This document shows positions 1 through 8,543 of a stretch of 64,000 bases of DNA, piece after piece; position 1 is the stretch's first letter; every line of letters begins with the position of its first letter. This DNA is from CAVUMR01 sp963742715 (GTDB lineage: Bacteria > Actinomycetota > Actinomycetes > Mycobacteriales > Micromonosporaceae), in NCBI GenBank assembly GCA_963742715.1, contig CAVUMR010000002.1, positions 2,728,001 through 2,792,000 on the forward strand, in the 5' to 3' direction. The position numbers were made by a program, and so were the translations under genes. The notes under the pieces were generated by a model that did no database searches, was not told the DNA's origin, and saw only the letters and a list, made by a program, of their open reading frames with translations.

Positions 1-980
1 GCCGAGGCGCGGTACATGGCCTCGGTGAACCAGGTCGGGTCGTCCACCCAGCCCTCGTGCTCGATCCCCACCGACCAGGTGTTGTAGTTCCAGTTGCCGG
101 CGTGCCAGGCGACGTTCTTCTCCCGCACCATCTGGGTGATGTCGCCGTCGGAGGACCGGACCACGTAGTGCGCGCTGACCTGGCTGGCCGGGTCCTGGAA
201 GATCCCGATGGTGTCCGCGTAGGTCTCCTGGGTGACGTGGATGACGACGTACTGGATCGGGTACGTCGTCGGCCGGTTCGCGGCGGTCTGGTTCGAGCTG
301 CTCGCCGCCACCCAGTGCGCCGGCGGGTAGTCGGTGCTGCGCGGCTGCTTGACGGCTGCCGGTCGCGCCGGGCTCACCTGATGCGATGCCAGGCGCACCG
401 GCCAGCCGCTGGCGGTAGTGGCGCTGAGGCCCTGGCCGAGCAGCCGGAAGACCTCGTCGGCGTACAACCGCGCGGCGTCGTCGCTGGTCACCGCGGCCAG
501 CCGGGCCACCGGGGTGTACCAGCGGTCCAGGCCGGCGCGGTCCGCCGCGGTCAGCCCGGCTTCGTCGGCGTACGACCGGAGCACCGCGGCGGCACCGGCG
601 ATGTTGAGCGTGTCGTCGTGGCGGATCGCGTCCACGGAGGTACCGGTCAGCCGGGCGGCGTCGTCCAGGCTGTGCGCGACCGGGCTGTGCACCAGGTGCA
701 TCACCCCGTACCCGCCGGCCTGGCTCGGTGCGCCGGCATGGCCGTTCAGCCGGGTCTGCGCGTACCCGACCGCGACGAGCAGGTCACGGGGTACGTCGTA
801 CCGGCGGGCGGCGGTGGAGAAGGCGGAGCTCAGCGCGCCGGGATCGGCGGTCGCGGCCGGCCGGTCCGCGGCGGTGGTGGCCGGCGCGGCGGCCGCGGGC
901 TGGCCGGCGAGGCCGAGCCCGAGAAGCGCCGCGGTGGCGAGCAGCGCCCAGGGGCGTAGTCGGTACGAGCGGGCAACCAT
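1..980 (-). CDS. Secreted N-acetylmuramoyl-L-alanine amidase (Amidase_2 fold), 3' end outside window
   Basis: Cleaves the amide bond between N-acetylmuramic acid and the peptide stem of peptidoglycan, outside the cell. I translated the minus strand from the ATG at 980, which has a GGGGAGG ribosome site about 6 bases upstream. Residues 1-34 form a signal peptide: Arg-rich start, a Leu/Ala-rich core, then AAAAPA. Residues about 45-190 resemble the helical lysozyme-like domain often found in front of these amidases (RYDVPRDLLVAVGYAQTRL). The catalytic domain follows, with IHVTQET (first zinc His), SAHYVV, VAWHAGNWNYN and GIEHEGW. The gene runs off the left edge, so the C-terminus, including the last metal ligand, cannot be seen. 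It is transcribed in the same direction as glgP, about 180 bases away, with no obvious functional link. Confidence 0.85.
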   Translation of the reverse strand, partial: MVARSYRLRPWALLATAALLGLGLAGQPAAAAPATTAADRPAATADPGALSSAFSTAARRYDVPRDLLVAVGYAQTRLNGHAGAPSQAGGYGVMHLVHSPVAHSLDDAARLTGTSVDAIRHDDTLNIAGAAAVLRSYADEAGLTAADRAGLDRWYTPVARLAAVTSDDAARLYADEVFRLLGQGLSATTASGWPVRLASHQVSPARPAAVKQPRSTDYPPAHWVAASSSNQTAANRPTTYPIQYVVIHVTQETYADTIGIFQDPASQVSAHYVVRSSDGDITQMVREKNVAWHAGNWNYNTWSVGIEHEGWVDDPTWFTEAMYRAS

Positions 981-1160
981 CAGCGGCCTCCCCAGGTCGA
1001 GTGACGCACCGATCGGACGGATGGACCGATGCGTCCTTCTTGTCTGGTTTAGCCCTACCGGGCGGCAGCCGTGAAGTCAATACTTTCCGACATAACAGTC
1101 GGACGTGGAGCTTTCCTTCACGGCTCCCCGGTTACCCGTTCAGTCCCCCGATTGCCCAGC

Positions 1161-3731
1161 TCAGTGCACCGACGAGGCGTAGCTGACCAGGCCCAACTCG
1201 GCCGAGTTGGACAGCAGCTCGTGCCGCGGTACCACCCGCACGGTGTAGCCGAACGCACCGGCGCGGGTCAGCGCGAGATCCACCTCGAACCGGGCCGCGC
1301 CGTGGTCCTCGCCGACGTACCGCATCGAGTCGGTCCGTACCGCGGTCAGCCGGTCCGAGACCGGGTCCACCCGGCCGGAGCACGCCTGCACCTCCACGTC
1401 GTCCGGGGACAGCCCGGCGAGCTCCACCTCGGCCAGCAGGTGCATGGTCGCGCCAAGTTCCGGCGTGGCGCCGGGACCGGTCGCCTCGACGTGTACGACC
1501 TGCACCCGGCTCCAGGCCTGCTGCACCCGGGTACGCCAGGCGGAAAGCTCCCGCGCGGCGGCGTGATCGTCGACGTTCATCCGGCGGGACGCGGTCGCGG
1601 CCGGCATGTACAGCAGCCGGGTGTAGTCCCGCAGCATCCGGGAGGCGAGCACCTTCGGCCCGAGGGTACGCAGCGTGTGCCGCACCATGCCGACCCAGCG
1701 GGCCGGCGCCCCGTTCGGACCCCGGTCGTAGAACAGCGGCGCCACCTGCGACTCGAGCAGCTCGTACAGGGCCACCGACTCGAGGTCGTCGCGCCGGTCC
1801 GGATCGATCACGCCGCTCGCGCTCGGGATCGACCAACCGTTCTGGCCGTCGGCCAGCTCGTCCCACCAGCCGTCCCGGACGGACAGGTTCAACGCCCCGT
1901 TCATCGCCGCCTTCATGCCGGAGGTACCGCACGCCTCCAGCGGCCGCAGCGGGTTGTTCAGCCACACGTCACAGCCGCTGACCAGGTACCGGGCCAGCTC
2001 CATGTCGTAGTCCGGCAGGAACACGATCCGGTGCCGTACCGCCGGGTCGTCGGCGAACCACACCATCTCCTGGATCAGCTTCTTGCCCGCGTCGTCGGCC
2101 GGGTGCGCCTTGCCGGCGAGCAGGATCTGCACCGGCCGGTTCGGGTCGAGCAGCAGCCGCTTGAGCCGGTCCCGGTCCCGCAGCATCAGCGTGAGCCGCT
2201 TGTAGCTGGGCACCCGGCGGGCGAACCCGATGGTCAGTACGTCCGGGTCGAGCGCGTCGTCGAGCCAGGTCAGCTCCGCCTCGGTGGTACCGCGGTTGAG
2301 GTACGAGGCGCGCAGCCGCCGCCGGGCCTCGCCGATCAGCCGGACCCGCATCCGCCGGCGCAGCTCCCACAGGTCGTTGTCGTCGAGCTTGTCGACCACG
2401 CTGAACGCCTGGTCGTCCCGGCTGGTCAGCGGGTCCACCCCGGAGCGTTCGGCCAGTTCCAGCGCGTCCCGGGACAGCCAGCTCTGCGCGTGTACCCCGT
2501 TGGTGACCGAGCCGATCGGCACCTCGTCGACCTCGAAGCCGGGCCAGAGCGAGGCGAACATCTCCCGGCTGACCTGGCCGTGCAGTACCGACACGCCGTT
2601 GCAGCGCTGGGCCAGCCGCAGGCCCATGTGGGCCATGTTGAACACGCTAGGGTCCGGCTCGCTGCCGAGCTCGAGTACCCGCTCGACCGGCACCCCGGGT
2701 ACCGCGTTCGCGCCGCCGAAGAAGTGCTCGATCAGGTCCCGCGGGAACCGGTCGATGCCGGCCGGTACCGGGGTGTGGGTGGTGAACACCGTGCCGGCGC
2801 GTACCACCTCCTGCGCGGCGTCGAACTCCAGCCCGCCGCCCTCGACCAGCTCGCGGATCCGCTCGACCCCGAGGAAGCCGGCGTGCCCCTCGTTGGTGTG
2901 GTAGACCTCCGGCGCGTCCCGGCCCTGGATCGCGCACCAGGCGCGGACCGCCCGGATACCGCCGATGCCGAGCAGTACCTCCTGGTAGAGCCGGTGCTCG
3001 ATGCCGCCGCCGTAGAGCCGGTCGGTGACCACCCGCTCGGTCGGCGCGTTGCTCTCGATGTCGCTGTCGAGCAGCAGCAGGGTGACCCTGCCCACGTACG
3101 CCTGCCAGATCTGTGCCCGCAGCGTGCGCCCCTCGGGCAGCCCCACCGCGACCTGTACCGGGTTGCCGTCCGCGTCCAGGAGCAGCCGCAGCGGCAGCCC
3201 GTGCGGGTCCAGCGCGGGATAGTGCTCCGACTGCCAGCCGTCCGGGGTGAGGCTCTGGCTGAAGTACCCGGACCGGTACAGCAGCCCGACGCCCAGGATC
3301 GGTACGCCGAGATCGCTCGCTGTCTTGAGATGGTCGCCGGCGAGGATGCCCAGGCCACCGGAGTACTGCGGCAGCACCTCGGTGACCCCGAACTCCGGCG
3401 AGAAGTACGCGATGAGCCGGGGCGCCCCCTCGTCGAGGGTCTGGTACCAGCGCGGCTCGTTCAGGTACTCCTGCAGATCGGTGTGCGCGGCGGTGAGCCG
3501 GGCCAGGAAATCGGTGTCCCCGGCCAGCTCGTCGAGGCGTTCGACCGACACCTCGCCGAGCAGTTTGACCGGATCGTGTTCGACCGACTCCCACAGCTCC
3601 GGATCCACGCTCGCGAACAGATCCCGCGTGGCGGGATGCCATGACCAGCGGAGATTCGTGACCAGGTCACCCAGCGGGGCCAACGGCCCGGGCATGGTGG
3701 CCCGGACGGTGAACCGACGTAGCGCTCTCAC
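1161..3731 (-). CDS. glgP: Alpha-glucan phosphorylase (GT35)
   Basis: Phosphorolyses alpha-1,4-glucan from the non-reducing end to glucose-1-phosphate, with pyridoxal phosphate as cofactor. The 856-residue length and the N-terminal domain before the catalytic core (LRWSWHPATRDLF near residue 30) are typical of the actinobacterial alpha-glucan phosphorylase subgroup. The PLP-lysine region lies near residue 600 (PLEACGTSGMKAAMNG). Other glucan-phosphorylase segments are present, such as EFGVTEVLPQYSGGLGILAGDH and HTNEGHAGF. The start is a GTG. No strong Shine-Dalgarno is visible, but TACTGT lies 8-9 bases before it, so the message may be leaderless. The gene sits beside the GlgE-pathway genes and supplies the degradative arm of glucan turnover. 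The frame is clean throughout. Confidence 0.95.
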   Translation of the reverse strand: MRALRRFTVRATMPGPLAPLGDLVTNLRWSWHPATRDLFASVDPELWESVEHDPVKLLGEVSVERLDELAGDTDFLARLTAAHTDLQEYLNEPRWYQTLDEGAPRLIAYFSPEFGVTEVLPQYSGGLGILAGDHLKTASDLGVPILGVGLLYRSGYFSQSLTPDGWQSEHYPALDPHGLPLRLLLDADGNPVQVAVGLPEGRTLRAQIWQAYVGRVTLLLLDSDIESNAPTERVVTDRLYGGGIEHRLYQEVLLGIGGIRAVRAWCAIQGRDAPEVYHTNEGHAGFLGVERIRELVEGGGLEFDAAQEVVRAGTVFTTHTPVPAGIDRFPRDLIEHFFGGANAVPGVPVERVLELGSEPDPSVFNMAHMGLRLAQRCNGVSVLHGQVSREMFASLWPGFEVDEVPIGSVTNGVHAQSWLSRDALELAERSGVDPLTSRDDQAFSVVDKLDDNDLWELRRRMRVRLIGEARRRLRASYLNRGTTEAELTWLDDALDPDVLTIGFARRVPSYKRLTLMLRDRDRLKRLLLDPNRPVQILLAGKAHPADDAGKKLIQEMVWFADDPAVRHRIVFLPDYDMELARYLVSGCDVWLNNPLRPLEACGTSGMKAAMNGALNLSVRDGWWDELADGQNGWSIPSASGVIDPDRRDDLESVALYELLESQVAPLFYDRGPNGAPARWVGMVRHTLRTLGPKVLASRMLRDYTRLLYMPAATASRRMNVDDHAAARELSAWRTRVQQAWSRVQVVHVEATGPGATPELGATMHLLAEVELAGLSPDDVEVQACSGRVDPVSDRLTAVRTDSMRYVGEDHGAARFEVDLALTRAGAFGYTVRVVPRHELLSNSAELGLVSYASSVH

Positions 3732-3866
3732 GGAGACTGGACAGTACCGGAGTCGGACAGCTACCCCGCTACCCGGCGGCGGGTCGCACCCCAGCGGAAC
3801 GGGCGGGCGGGTCGATCCGGGACGATCAGGGGGAGATCAGGGGGAGATCACCGACCGGTCACGGGA

Positions 3867-5066
3867 TCATTCCGCGACCACCGCGGTCGCCTCCGTGGCC
3901 GCTTCGAAGACCTCCTCGCGGGCGGCGTCCAGAGCCGTCAGCAGCGCCCCACGCAGCACCGGATCCTCGGGTACCGCCGTGCTCACCACGCGCGGCAGCA
4001 CGACCGGGGCGAGTGCCCGCGCCTCCTCCTCCACCCGCCGGGCCAGCTCCTGGCCACCGGCCTGGCCGATCGAGCCGGCGAGTACCACCAGCGTCGGGTC
4101 GAGCACCACTGAGACGGCCGCCACACCGAAGGCCAGCCGGTGGGCCAACTCACCGAGGAACGCCGCGCCGGCGTCACCCGCGTCCGCCGCGGCCCGGATC
4201 GCGCCGGCCGCCGTGCCGTCCATGCTGTCGGCAGGCAGCTGGTACGACCGGGCCAGCTCGGCGACCGCCTCGGCGCCGGCCAGCCGCTGGAAGCCCTTGA
4301 CCCCGTGCGTCGCGCCGGGCAGCTCCGGTACCGGCAGGTAGCCGAGCTCACCGGCGGCCCCGGCCGAGCCCTGGTGCAGCCGGCCGTCGATGACCATGCC
4401 GAGACCGATCCCGCGGTCGGCCCAGACCAGTACGAAGTCGTCGATGCCGCGGGCGGCTCCGGTCCGGTACTCCGCGATCGCGGCCAGGTTGACGTCGTTG
4501 AAGATCCGTACCGGCCGGCGCAGGTCCTCCCGCAGCGCGGCGAGCAGGCCCCGGTGCCAGCGCGGCAGATCCCAGGCGAACGCGATCTCGCCGGTGGTCG
4601 GGTCGACCACACCGGGGGTACCGAGGACTACCTGCCGGATCTTCTCCAGCGGTACCCGGGCCCGTCGGGCCGCGCGCACGACCGCGGCGCGTACCACTCC
4701 GACCGGATCGTCGGCGACATCGGCGGCGACCTCGACGCGGTCGGTACCGGCGCCGGTGATGTCCGCGCACATGGCCGATACCAGGGTCGGCCCGACCTCC
4801 AGCCCGACCACGTAGGCGCTGTCCGGTACCACCGCGTAGAGCTGGGCGTTCGGGCCGCGACCGCCGGCGACCACGCCGACCCGCCCGACCAGGCCGCGCT
4901 GTTCGAGCCGCTCCACCAGCTGCGACGCGGTGACCTTGGACAGTCCGGTGCGTTCGCCGATCTGGGCGCGCGTCATCGGCCCGCCGGCCAGCAGCAGTTC
5001 CAGCGCGGCCCGGTCGTTGAGCGCGCGCAGCAGCCGGGGGGTGCCCGGACCGGTCGGTCGACCCAT
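3867..5066 (-). CDS. ROK-family transcriptional repressor
   Basis: Sugar-responsive repressor, 399 residues. An N-terminal winged helix-turn-helix (residues about 30-75: MTRAQIGERTGLSKVTASQLVERL) is followed by an ASKHA-type ROK sugar-binding domain. An ATP/sugar-site-like Gly-rich segment GELGYLPV occurs around residue 245. The usual ROK zinc motif (GHxxxxPxGxxCxCGxxGC) is not evident: GELGYLPVPELPG lacks the cysteines. It may therefore sense ligand without structural zinc. The ATG at 5066 has GAGGA upstream. It is divergent from the ABC importer at 5375, and a perfect palindrome TAGGAAA-G-TTTCCTA lies just upstream of its own start. It is probably an autoregulated repressor of the importer and NagZ genes. 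Confidence 0.9.
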   Translation of the reverse strand: MGRPTGPGTPRLLRALNDRAALELLLAGGPMTRAQIGERTGLSKVTASQLVERLEQRGLVGRVGVVAGGRGPNAQLYAVVPDSAYVVGLEVGPTLVSAMCADITGAGTDRVEVAADVADDPVGVVRAAVVRAARRARVPLEKIRQVVLGTPGVVDPTTGEIAFAWDLPRWHRGLLAALREDLRRPVRIFNDVNLAAIAEYRTGAARGIDDFVLVWADRGIGLGMVIDGRLHQGSAGAAGELGYLPVPELPGATHGVKGFQRLAGAEAVAELARSYQLPADSMDGTAAGAIRAAADAGDAGAAFLGELAHRLAFGVAAVSVVLDPTLVVLAGSIGQAGGQELARRVEEEARALAPVVLPRVVSTAVPEDPVLRGALLTALDAAREEVFEAATEATAVVAE

Positions 5067-5087
5067 TCCGATTCGTCCTCTAGCTTT

Positions 5088-5102
5088 TAGGAAAGTTTCC
5101 TA
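5088..5102. promoter_or_regulatory. Putative ROK operator (TAGGAAAgTTTCCTA palindrome)
   Basis: A perfect 7+1+7 inverted repeat in an A/T-rich patch that stands out in this GC-rich sequence. It lies 22 bases upstream of the ROK repressor start, in the divergent region shared with the importer operon. ROK repressors of actinobacteria are known to bind sites of this general type (TTAGGAAA..TTTCCTAA). Assigning it to this repressor is inference from position. Confidence 0.7.
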
Positions 5103-5183
5103 TTAGTTTGCCAACGGTAAGGACACCGCCAGCCTACGGTCAAGCAGGTCCCGGCAGGCCGCACGGCACGCACTTGGGCTCAT

Positions 5184-5364
5184 GCCCACGGCTCGTCCTC
5201 GCGGACCGCCTCCGGCGACCCGCGAAGACCGCCATCGATACCAACGCCCACGGCTCGTCCTCGCGGACCGCCTCCGGCGACCCGCGAAGACCGCCATCGA
5301 TACCAACGCCCACGGCTCGTCCTCGCGGACCGCCTCCGGCGACCCGCGAAGACCGCCATCGATA
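5184..5364. repeat. Three tandem copies of a 62-bp hairpin-forming repeat
   Basis: Copies begin at 5184, 5246 and 5308 with exact 62-base spacing and are essentially identical. The last copy is cut short where its GATA runs into the AGGAGG ribosome site of the binding-protein gene. Each unit contains GTCCTCGCGG-ac-CGCC-tcc-GGCG-ac-CCGCGAAGAC, which folds into a 10-bp stem with one mismatch, a symmetric ac/ac internal loop and a 4-bp tip with a 3-base loop. The array fills most of the 308-base divergent region between the ROK operator and the importer start, so it should lie in the 5' leader. Function unknown. Confidence 0.9.
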
Positions 5365-5374
5365 GGAGGCCCGC

Positions 5375-6718
5375 ATGAGACATCGACTCCTGGTCGCGGC
5401 CGGTACGGCCGCGGTCCTGGTCGCTCTGGCGGCCACCGCCGGATGCGGCGGCGACAGCAACGACACCGGCAGCGGGAGTACCGCCGCGCTGAACGTCGAC
5501 GGCGACGCGAACGCGACCGGCACCCTGACGGTCTGGCTCCAGGAGGACGCGCAGACCGGCTGGCCGACCGTGGTCGCCGACGCGACGAAAGCGTTCAACG
5601 CGAAGTATCCGAAGGTCAAAGTCGACGTCCAGTACCAGAAGTGGACCGACCACCTGACCAAGCTCGACGCCCAGCTGGCCGGCAACCGGCCCCCGGACGT
5701 GGTCGAGATGGGTGACACCGAGACCGCGTCGTACCTGGTCAACGGGGCGTTCCGGGAGTTGACCCCGAGCCAGGGTGTGTTCGAGAACTCCGACTCGTGG
5801 AACACCGGGCTGCAGTCGTCCTGCACGCTCGACGGCAAGCTCTACTGCGTGCCGTACTACACCGGCAGCCGGGTCGTGGTGTACCGCAAGGACATGTTCG
5901 CGCAGGCCGGCATCAGCGGTACGCCGAAGAGCTATGACGAGCTGATGGCCGCCGGCGACAAGTTGAACGCGAAGTTCGGCGGCGACAAGAACTTCTCCGC
6001 GTTCTACCTGCCCGGCAAGTTCTGGTACGCCGCGATGACTTTCGTGAATGACGCACGCGGCCACATCGCCACCCGGTCCGGCGGGCGCTGGCAGGGCGGG
6101 CTCGACTCGCCCGAGGCGATCGAGGGCCTGACCCGCTGGAACAACCTGGTGCAGAAGCTGTACCGCGGGGACAAGACCACCGACGAGGCGACCCCGCAGC
6201 AGTACACCGTGTTCGCCCGCGGGCACGTCGCGATGATGTACGGCCTGGGCTGGGAGGCCGGCTCGGTGGCCGCCCCACCGGACGCCGGCGGCAACCCGGC
6301 GCTCAAGGACAAGGTGGGCGTGTTCCCGCTGCCGAGCAGCAAGCCCGGCGAGGCCATGCAGTCCTTCGCCGGCGGCTCTGACCTCGCCATCCCGGCCAGG
6401 AGCAAGCACGCCGACTGGGCGGCCGCGTGGATCAAGGAGTTCACCGGTACCAAGGCACAGCAGGGCCTGCTCGCGGCGAAGAACGTGCCCAACTCGACCG
6501 CGCTGCTCGACCGGGCGCTGAGCGATCCGGCCGTGGCGCCGTTCGCCGCGTCGGCGAAGAGCAGCTGGTTCGTACCGGTCGCCGCCAACTGGGCGAAGGT
6601 GGAGAAGAGCTTCGTCCTGCAGAACGGGCTGGTCGACATCGTCACCGGCAAGGTCTCCGTCGCCGACGGGGCGAAGCGGATGAACCAGCAGGTCGAACAG
6701 ACCCTCAACGGCGACTGA
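5375..6718 (+). CDS. Sugar ABC transporter substrate-binding lipoprotein
   Basis: Extracellular sugar-binding component of a CUT1-type importer, 447 residues. The N-terminus has MRHR, a hydrophobic stretch and a lipobox-like ATAGC (Cys at about residue 26), so it should be a lipid-anchored membrane protein. The body matches solute-binding family 1 (TLTVWLQEDAQTGW, PPDVVEMGDTE, RKDMFAQAGI). AGGAGG precedes the ATG by 5 bases. It heads an operon with two permeases and a GH3 N-acetylhexosaminidase and is divergent from a ROK repressor. Chitobiose, GlcNAc or another amino sugar is therefore the likely substrate (inference). The leader carries the three hairpin repeats. Confidence 0.9.
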   Translation: MRHRLLVAAGTAAVLVALAATAGCGGDSNDTGSGSTAALNVDGDANATGTLTVWLQEDAQTGWPTVVADATKAFNAKYPKVKVDVQYQKWTDHLTKLDAQLAGNRPPDVVEMGDTETASYLVNGAFRELTPSQGVFENSDSWNTGLQSSCTLDGKLYCVPYYTGSRVVVYRKDMFAQAGISGTPKSYDELMAAGDKLNAKFGGDKNFSAFYLPGKFWYAAMTFVNDARGHIATRSGGRWQGGLDSPEAIEGLTRWNNLVQKLYRGDKTTDEATPQQYTVFARGHVAMMYGLGWEAGSVAAPPDAGGNPALKDKVGVFPLPSSKPGEAMQSFAGGSDLAIPARSKHADWAAAWIKEFTGTKAQQGLLAAKNVPNSTALLDRALSDPAVAPFAASAKSSWFVPVAANWAKVEKSFVLQNGLVDIVTGKVSVADGAKRMNQQVEQTLNGD

Positions 6719-6722
6719 GCGG

Positions 6723-7713
6723 ATGAGCGTCCGCACGTCGCCGCCGGTGGCCGACACCGAGCCGGTGGCCAGCCCGATCCCGATCTCCGTGGCCGCTGCC
6801 CCGCAGCGGCCACGGAGGGCAGGGTGGAGCAGCCTGTTGCCGTACGCGCTGCTCGCCCCGGCCACCGCCGTGATCGCGGGAGTGCTGGGGTACCCGCTGG
6901 TCAAACTGGTACTGCTGTCGCTGCAGAACCTGACCCAGCGCGAGCTGTTCAGCGGTGCCACTCCCCCGTGGTACGGGCTGCGCAACTACGCGACCGTGCT
7001 GGGCGACGGGTTCTTCTGGCACGTGGTGGCCCGCACGGTCACGTTCACCGTGGTCAACGTCGGGCTAACGATCGTGCTGGCCACCCTGGTCGCGCTGCTC
7101 ATGCGCCGGGTGTCCCGGTGGTGCCGGACGCTGCATCACGGTCGCCCTGATCTGCGGGTGGGCGATGCCGCCGATCGCCGCGACGCTGGTCTTCACCTGG
7201 ATGTTCGACGTCGGCTTCGGGGTGGCGAACTGGACCTTCAGCCTGCTGCCCGGCGTGGATCTGATGCGGCACAACTGGTTCGTACACCCGCTGGAGGGTT
7301 TCGGGGTCATCACCGCGATCGTGGTGTGGGGCGCGGTGCCGTTCGTCGCGATCACGTTGTACGCGGGACTCACGCAGGTGCCCCGCGAGCTCGAGGAGGC
7401 GGCGGCGCTCGACGGCGCCGGCAGCGTCCAGGTCTTTCGCAACGTCACCTATCCGGTGCTGCGGCCGATCTACGTCATCACCACCACCCTGTCGGTGATC
7501 TGGGACTTCCAGGTGTTCAACCAGGTGTGGGTGGCGCGCGCCGGCAAGCCCGAACCGGACTACTACGTGCTCGGCATCTACTCGTTCACCAAGTCGTTCA
7601 GCGTCAACGAGTACAGCCTGGGTGCCACCATCGCGGTGCTGACCGTGCTGATGCTGCTGGTCTTCACCGTGTTCTACCTGCGCCAGGGGCTGCGGATGGG
7701 AGACCAGTCGTGA
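6723..7713 (+). CDS. Sugar ABC transporter permease 1 (frame break near 7134)
   Basis: Inner-membrane permease of the sugar importer (MalF/UgpA-like). A Pro/Arg-rich cytosolic start is followed by SLLPYALLAPATAVIAGVLGYPLV as the first membrane segment. The EAA loop ELEEAAALDGAGSVQVF occurs near residue 225 and contacts the ATPase. The reading frame changes at about 7134: codons ending in CTG (Leu) are followed by one extra C, then ATC begins the second frame (ITVALICGWAMPPIAATLV). Both sides are normal permease sequence, so a base-insertion error is more likely than a pseudogene. It starts 4 bases after the binding-protein stop and overlaps the next permease. Confidence 0.85.
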
Positions 7714-8543
7714 GCGGCCACCGTCGCGCGGGCACCGCCGCCGCGAACACGCTCGGCGTCGCGGTCTTCGTGGTGATGATCTTTCCGGTGTACTGGATGG
7801 TGCTGACCGCCCTCAAGCCGCCCGAGGAGATCCTCACCGACTCGCCGAGGTTCTGGCCGTCGCACCTGTCGCTGCACAGCTTCGGTACCGCGGTGCGCGC
7901 CCCGCACTTTCTCGACGCGGTACGCAACAGCCTGCTGGTAGCGGCCACGGTGACCGTGGTCGCGCTGGTACTCGCGTTCCTCGCCGCGGTGGCGATCGCC
8001 CGGTTCCGGTTCTACGGCCGGCGGGCGTTCATCTTCGCGATCGTGGTCGTACAGATGGTGCCGCTCAACGCGCTGATCATCCCGGTGTACCTGACTCTCA
8101 ACCAGGTGGACCTGGTCAACCGGCTGGCCGGCGTGGTGCTCACGTATCTCACGTTCGTACTGCCGTTCTCCATCTGGACGCTGCGCGGTTTCGTGGTGAA
8201 CGTGCCGCGCGAGCTGGAGGACGCGGCGATGGTGGACGGCTGCTCGCGCACCGGTGCGTTCTATCGGATCGTCCTCCCGCTGGTGTTCCCCGGGCTGGTC
8301 GCCACCTCGGTGTTCGCGCTGATCCAGGCGTGGAACGAGTACGTGATGGCGTACATCCTGCTGTCCGACCAGGGCAAGGAGACGCTGCCGGTGTGGCTCG
8401 TCTACTTCATCACCGCCCGCGGTACCAATGCCGGCGCGTTGATGGCCGGTGCCACCCTGATGTCATTGCCGGTGGTGATCTTCTTCGTGCTGATCCAGCG
8501 TCATGTCGTGACCGGACTGACCGCGGGAGCGGTGAAGGGATGA
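7710..8543 (+). CDS. Sugar ABC transporter permease 2
   Basis: Second inner-membrane permease (MalG/UgpE-like), 277 residues, starting at the GTG that overlaps the TGA of permease 1 (GTGA). It shows six likely membrane segments and the EAA-type loop ELEDAAMVDGCSRTGAFYRIVLP near residue 170. No ATPase gene follows. Actinobacterial sugar importers commonly share the MsiK ATPase encoded elsewhere, which would explain this. The stop overlaps the next start (ATGA), so translation is probably coupled to the GH3 gene. Confidence 0.9.
   Translation: MSGHRRAGTAAANTLGVAVFVVMIFPVYWMVLTALKPPEEILTDSPRFWPSHLSLHSFGTAVRAPHFLDAVRNSLLVAATVTVVALVLAFLAAVAIARFRFYGRRAFIFAIVVVQMVPLNALIIPVYLTLNQVDLVNRLAGVVLTYLTFVLPFSIWTLRGFVVNVPRELEDAAMVDGCSRTGAFYRIVLPLVFPGLVATSVFALIQAWNEYVMAYILLSDQGKETLPVWLVYFITARGTNAGALMAGATLMSLPVVIFFVLIQRHVVTGLTAGAVKG

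Noticed and set aside
1071..3644. 857-codon plus-strand frame opposite glgP
   Set aside because: Shadow of glgP. Composition and lack of motifs show it is not a gene.
5184..5364. Regular repeats considered as a CRISPR array
   Set aside because: Units abut without unique spacers and no cas genes are near. It is a simple tandem repeat.
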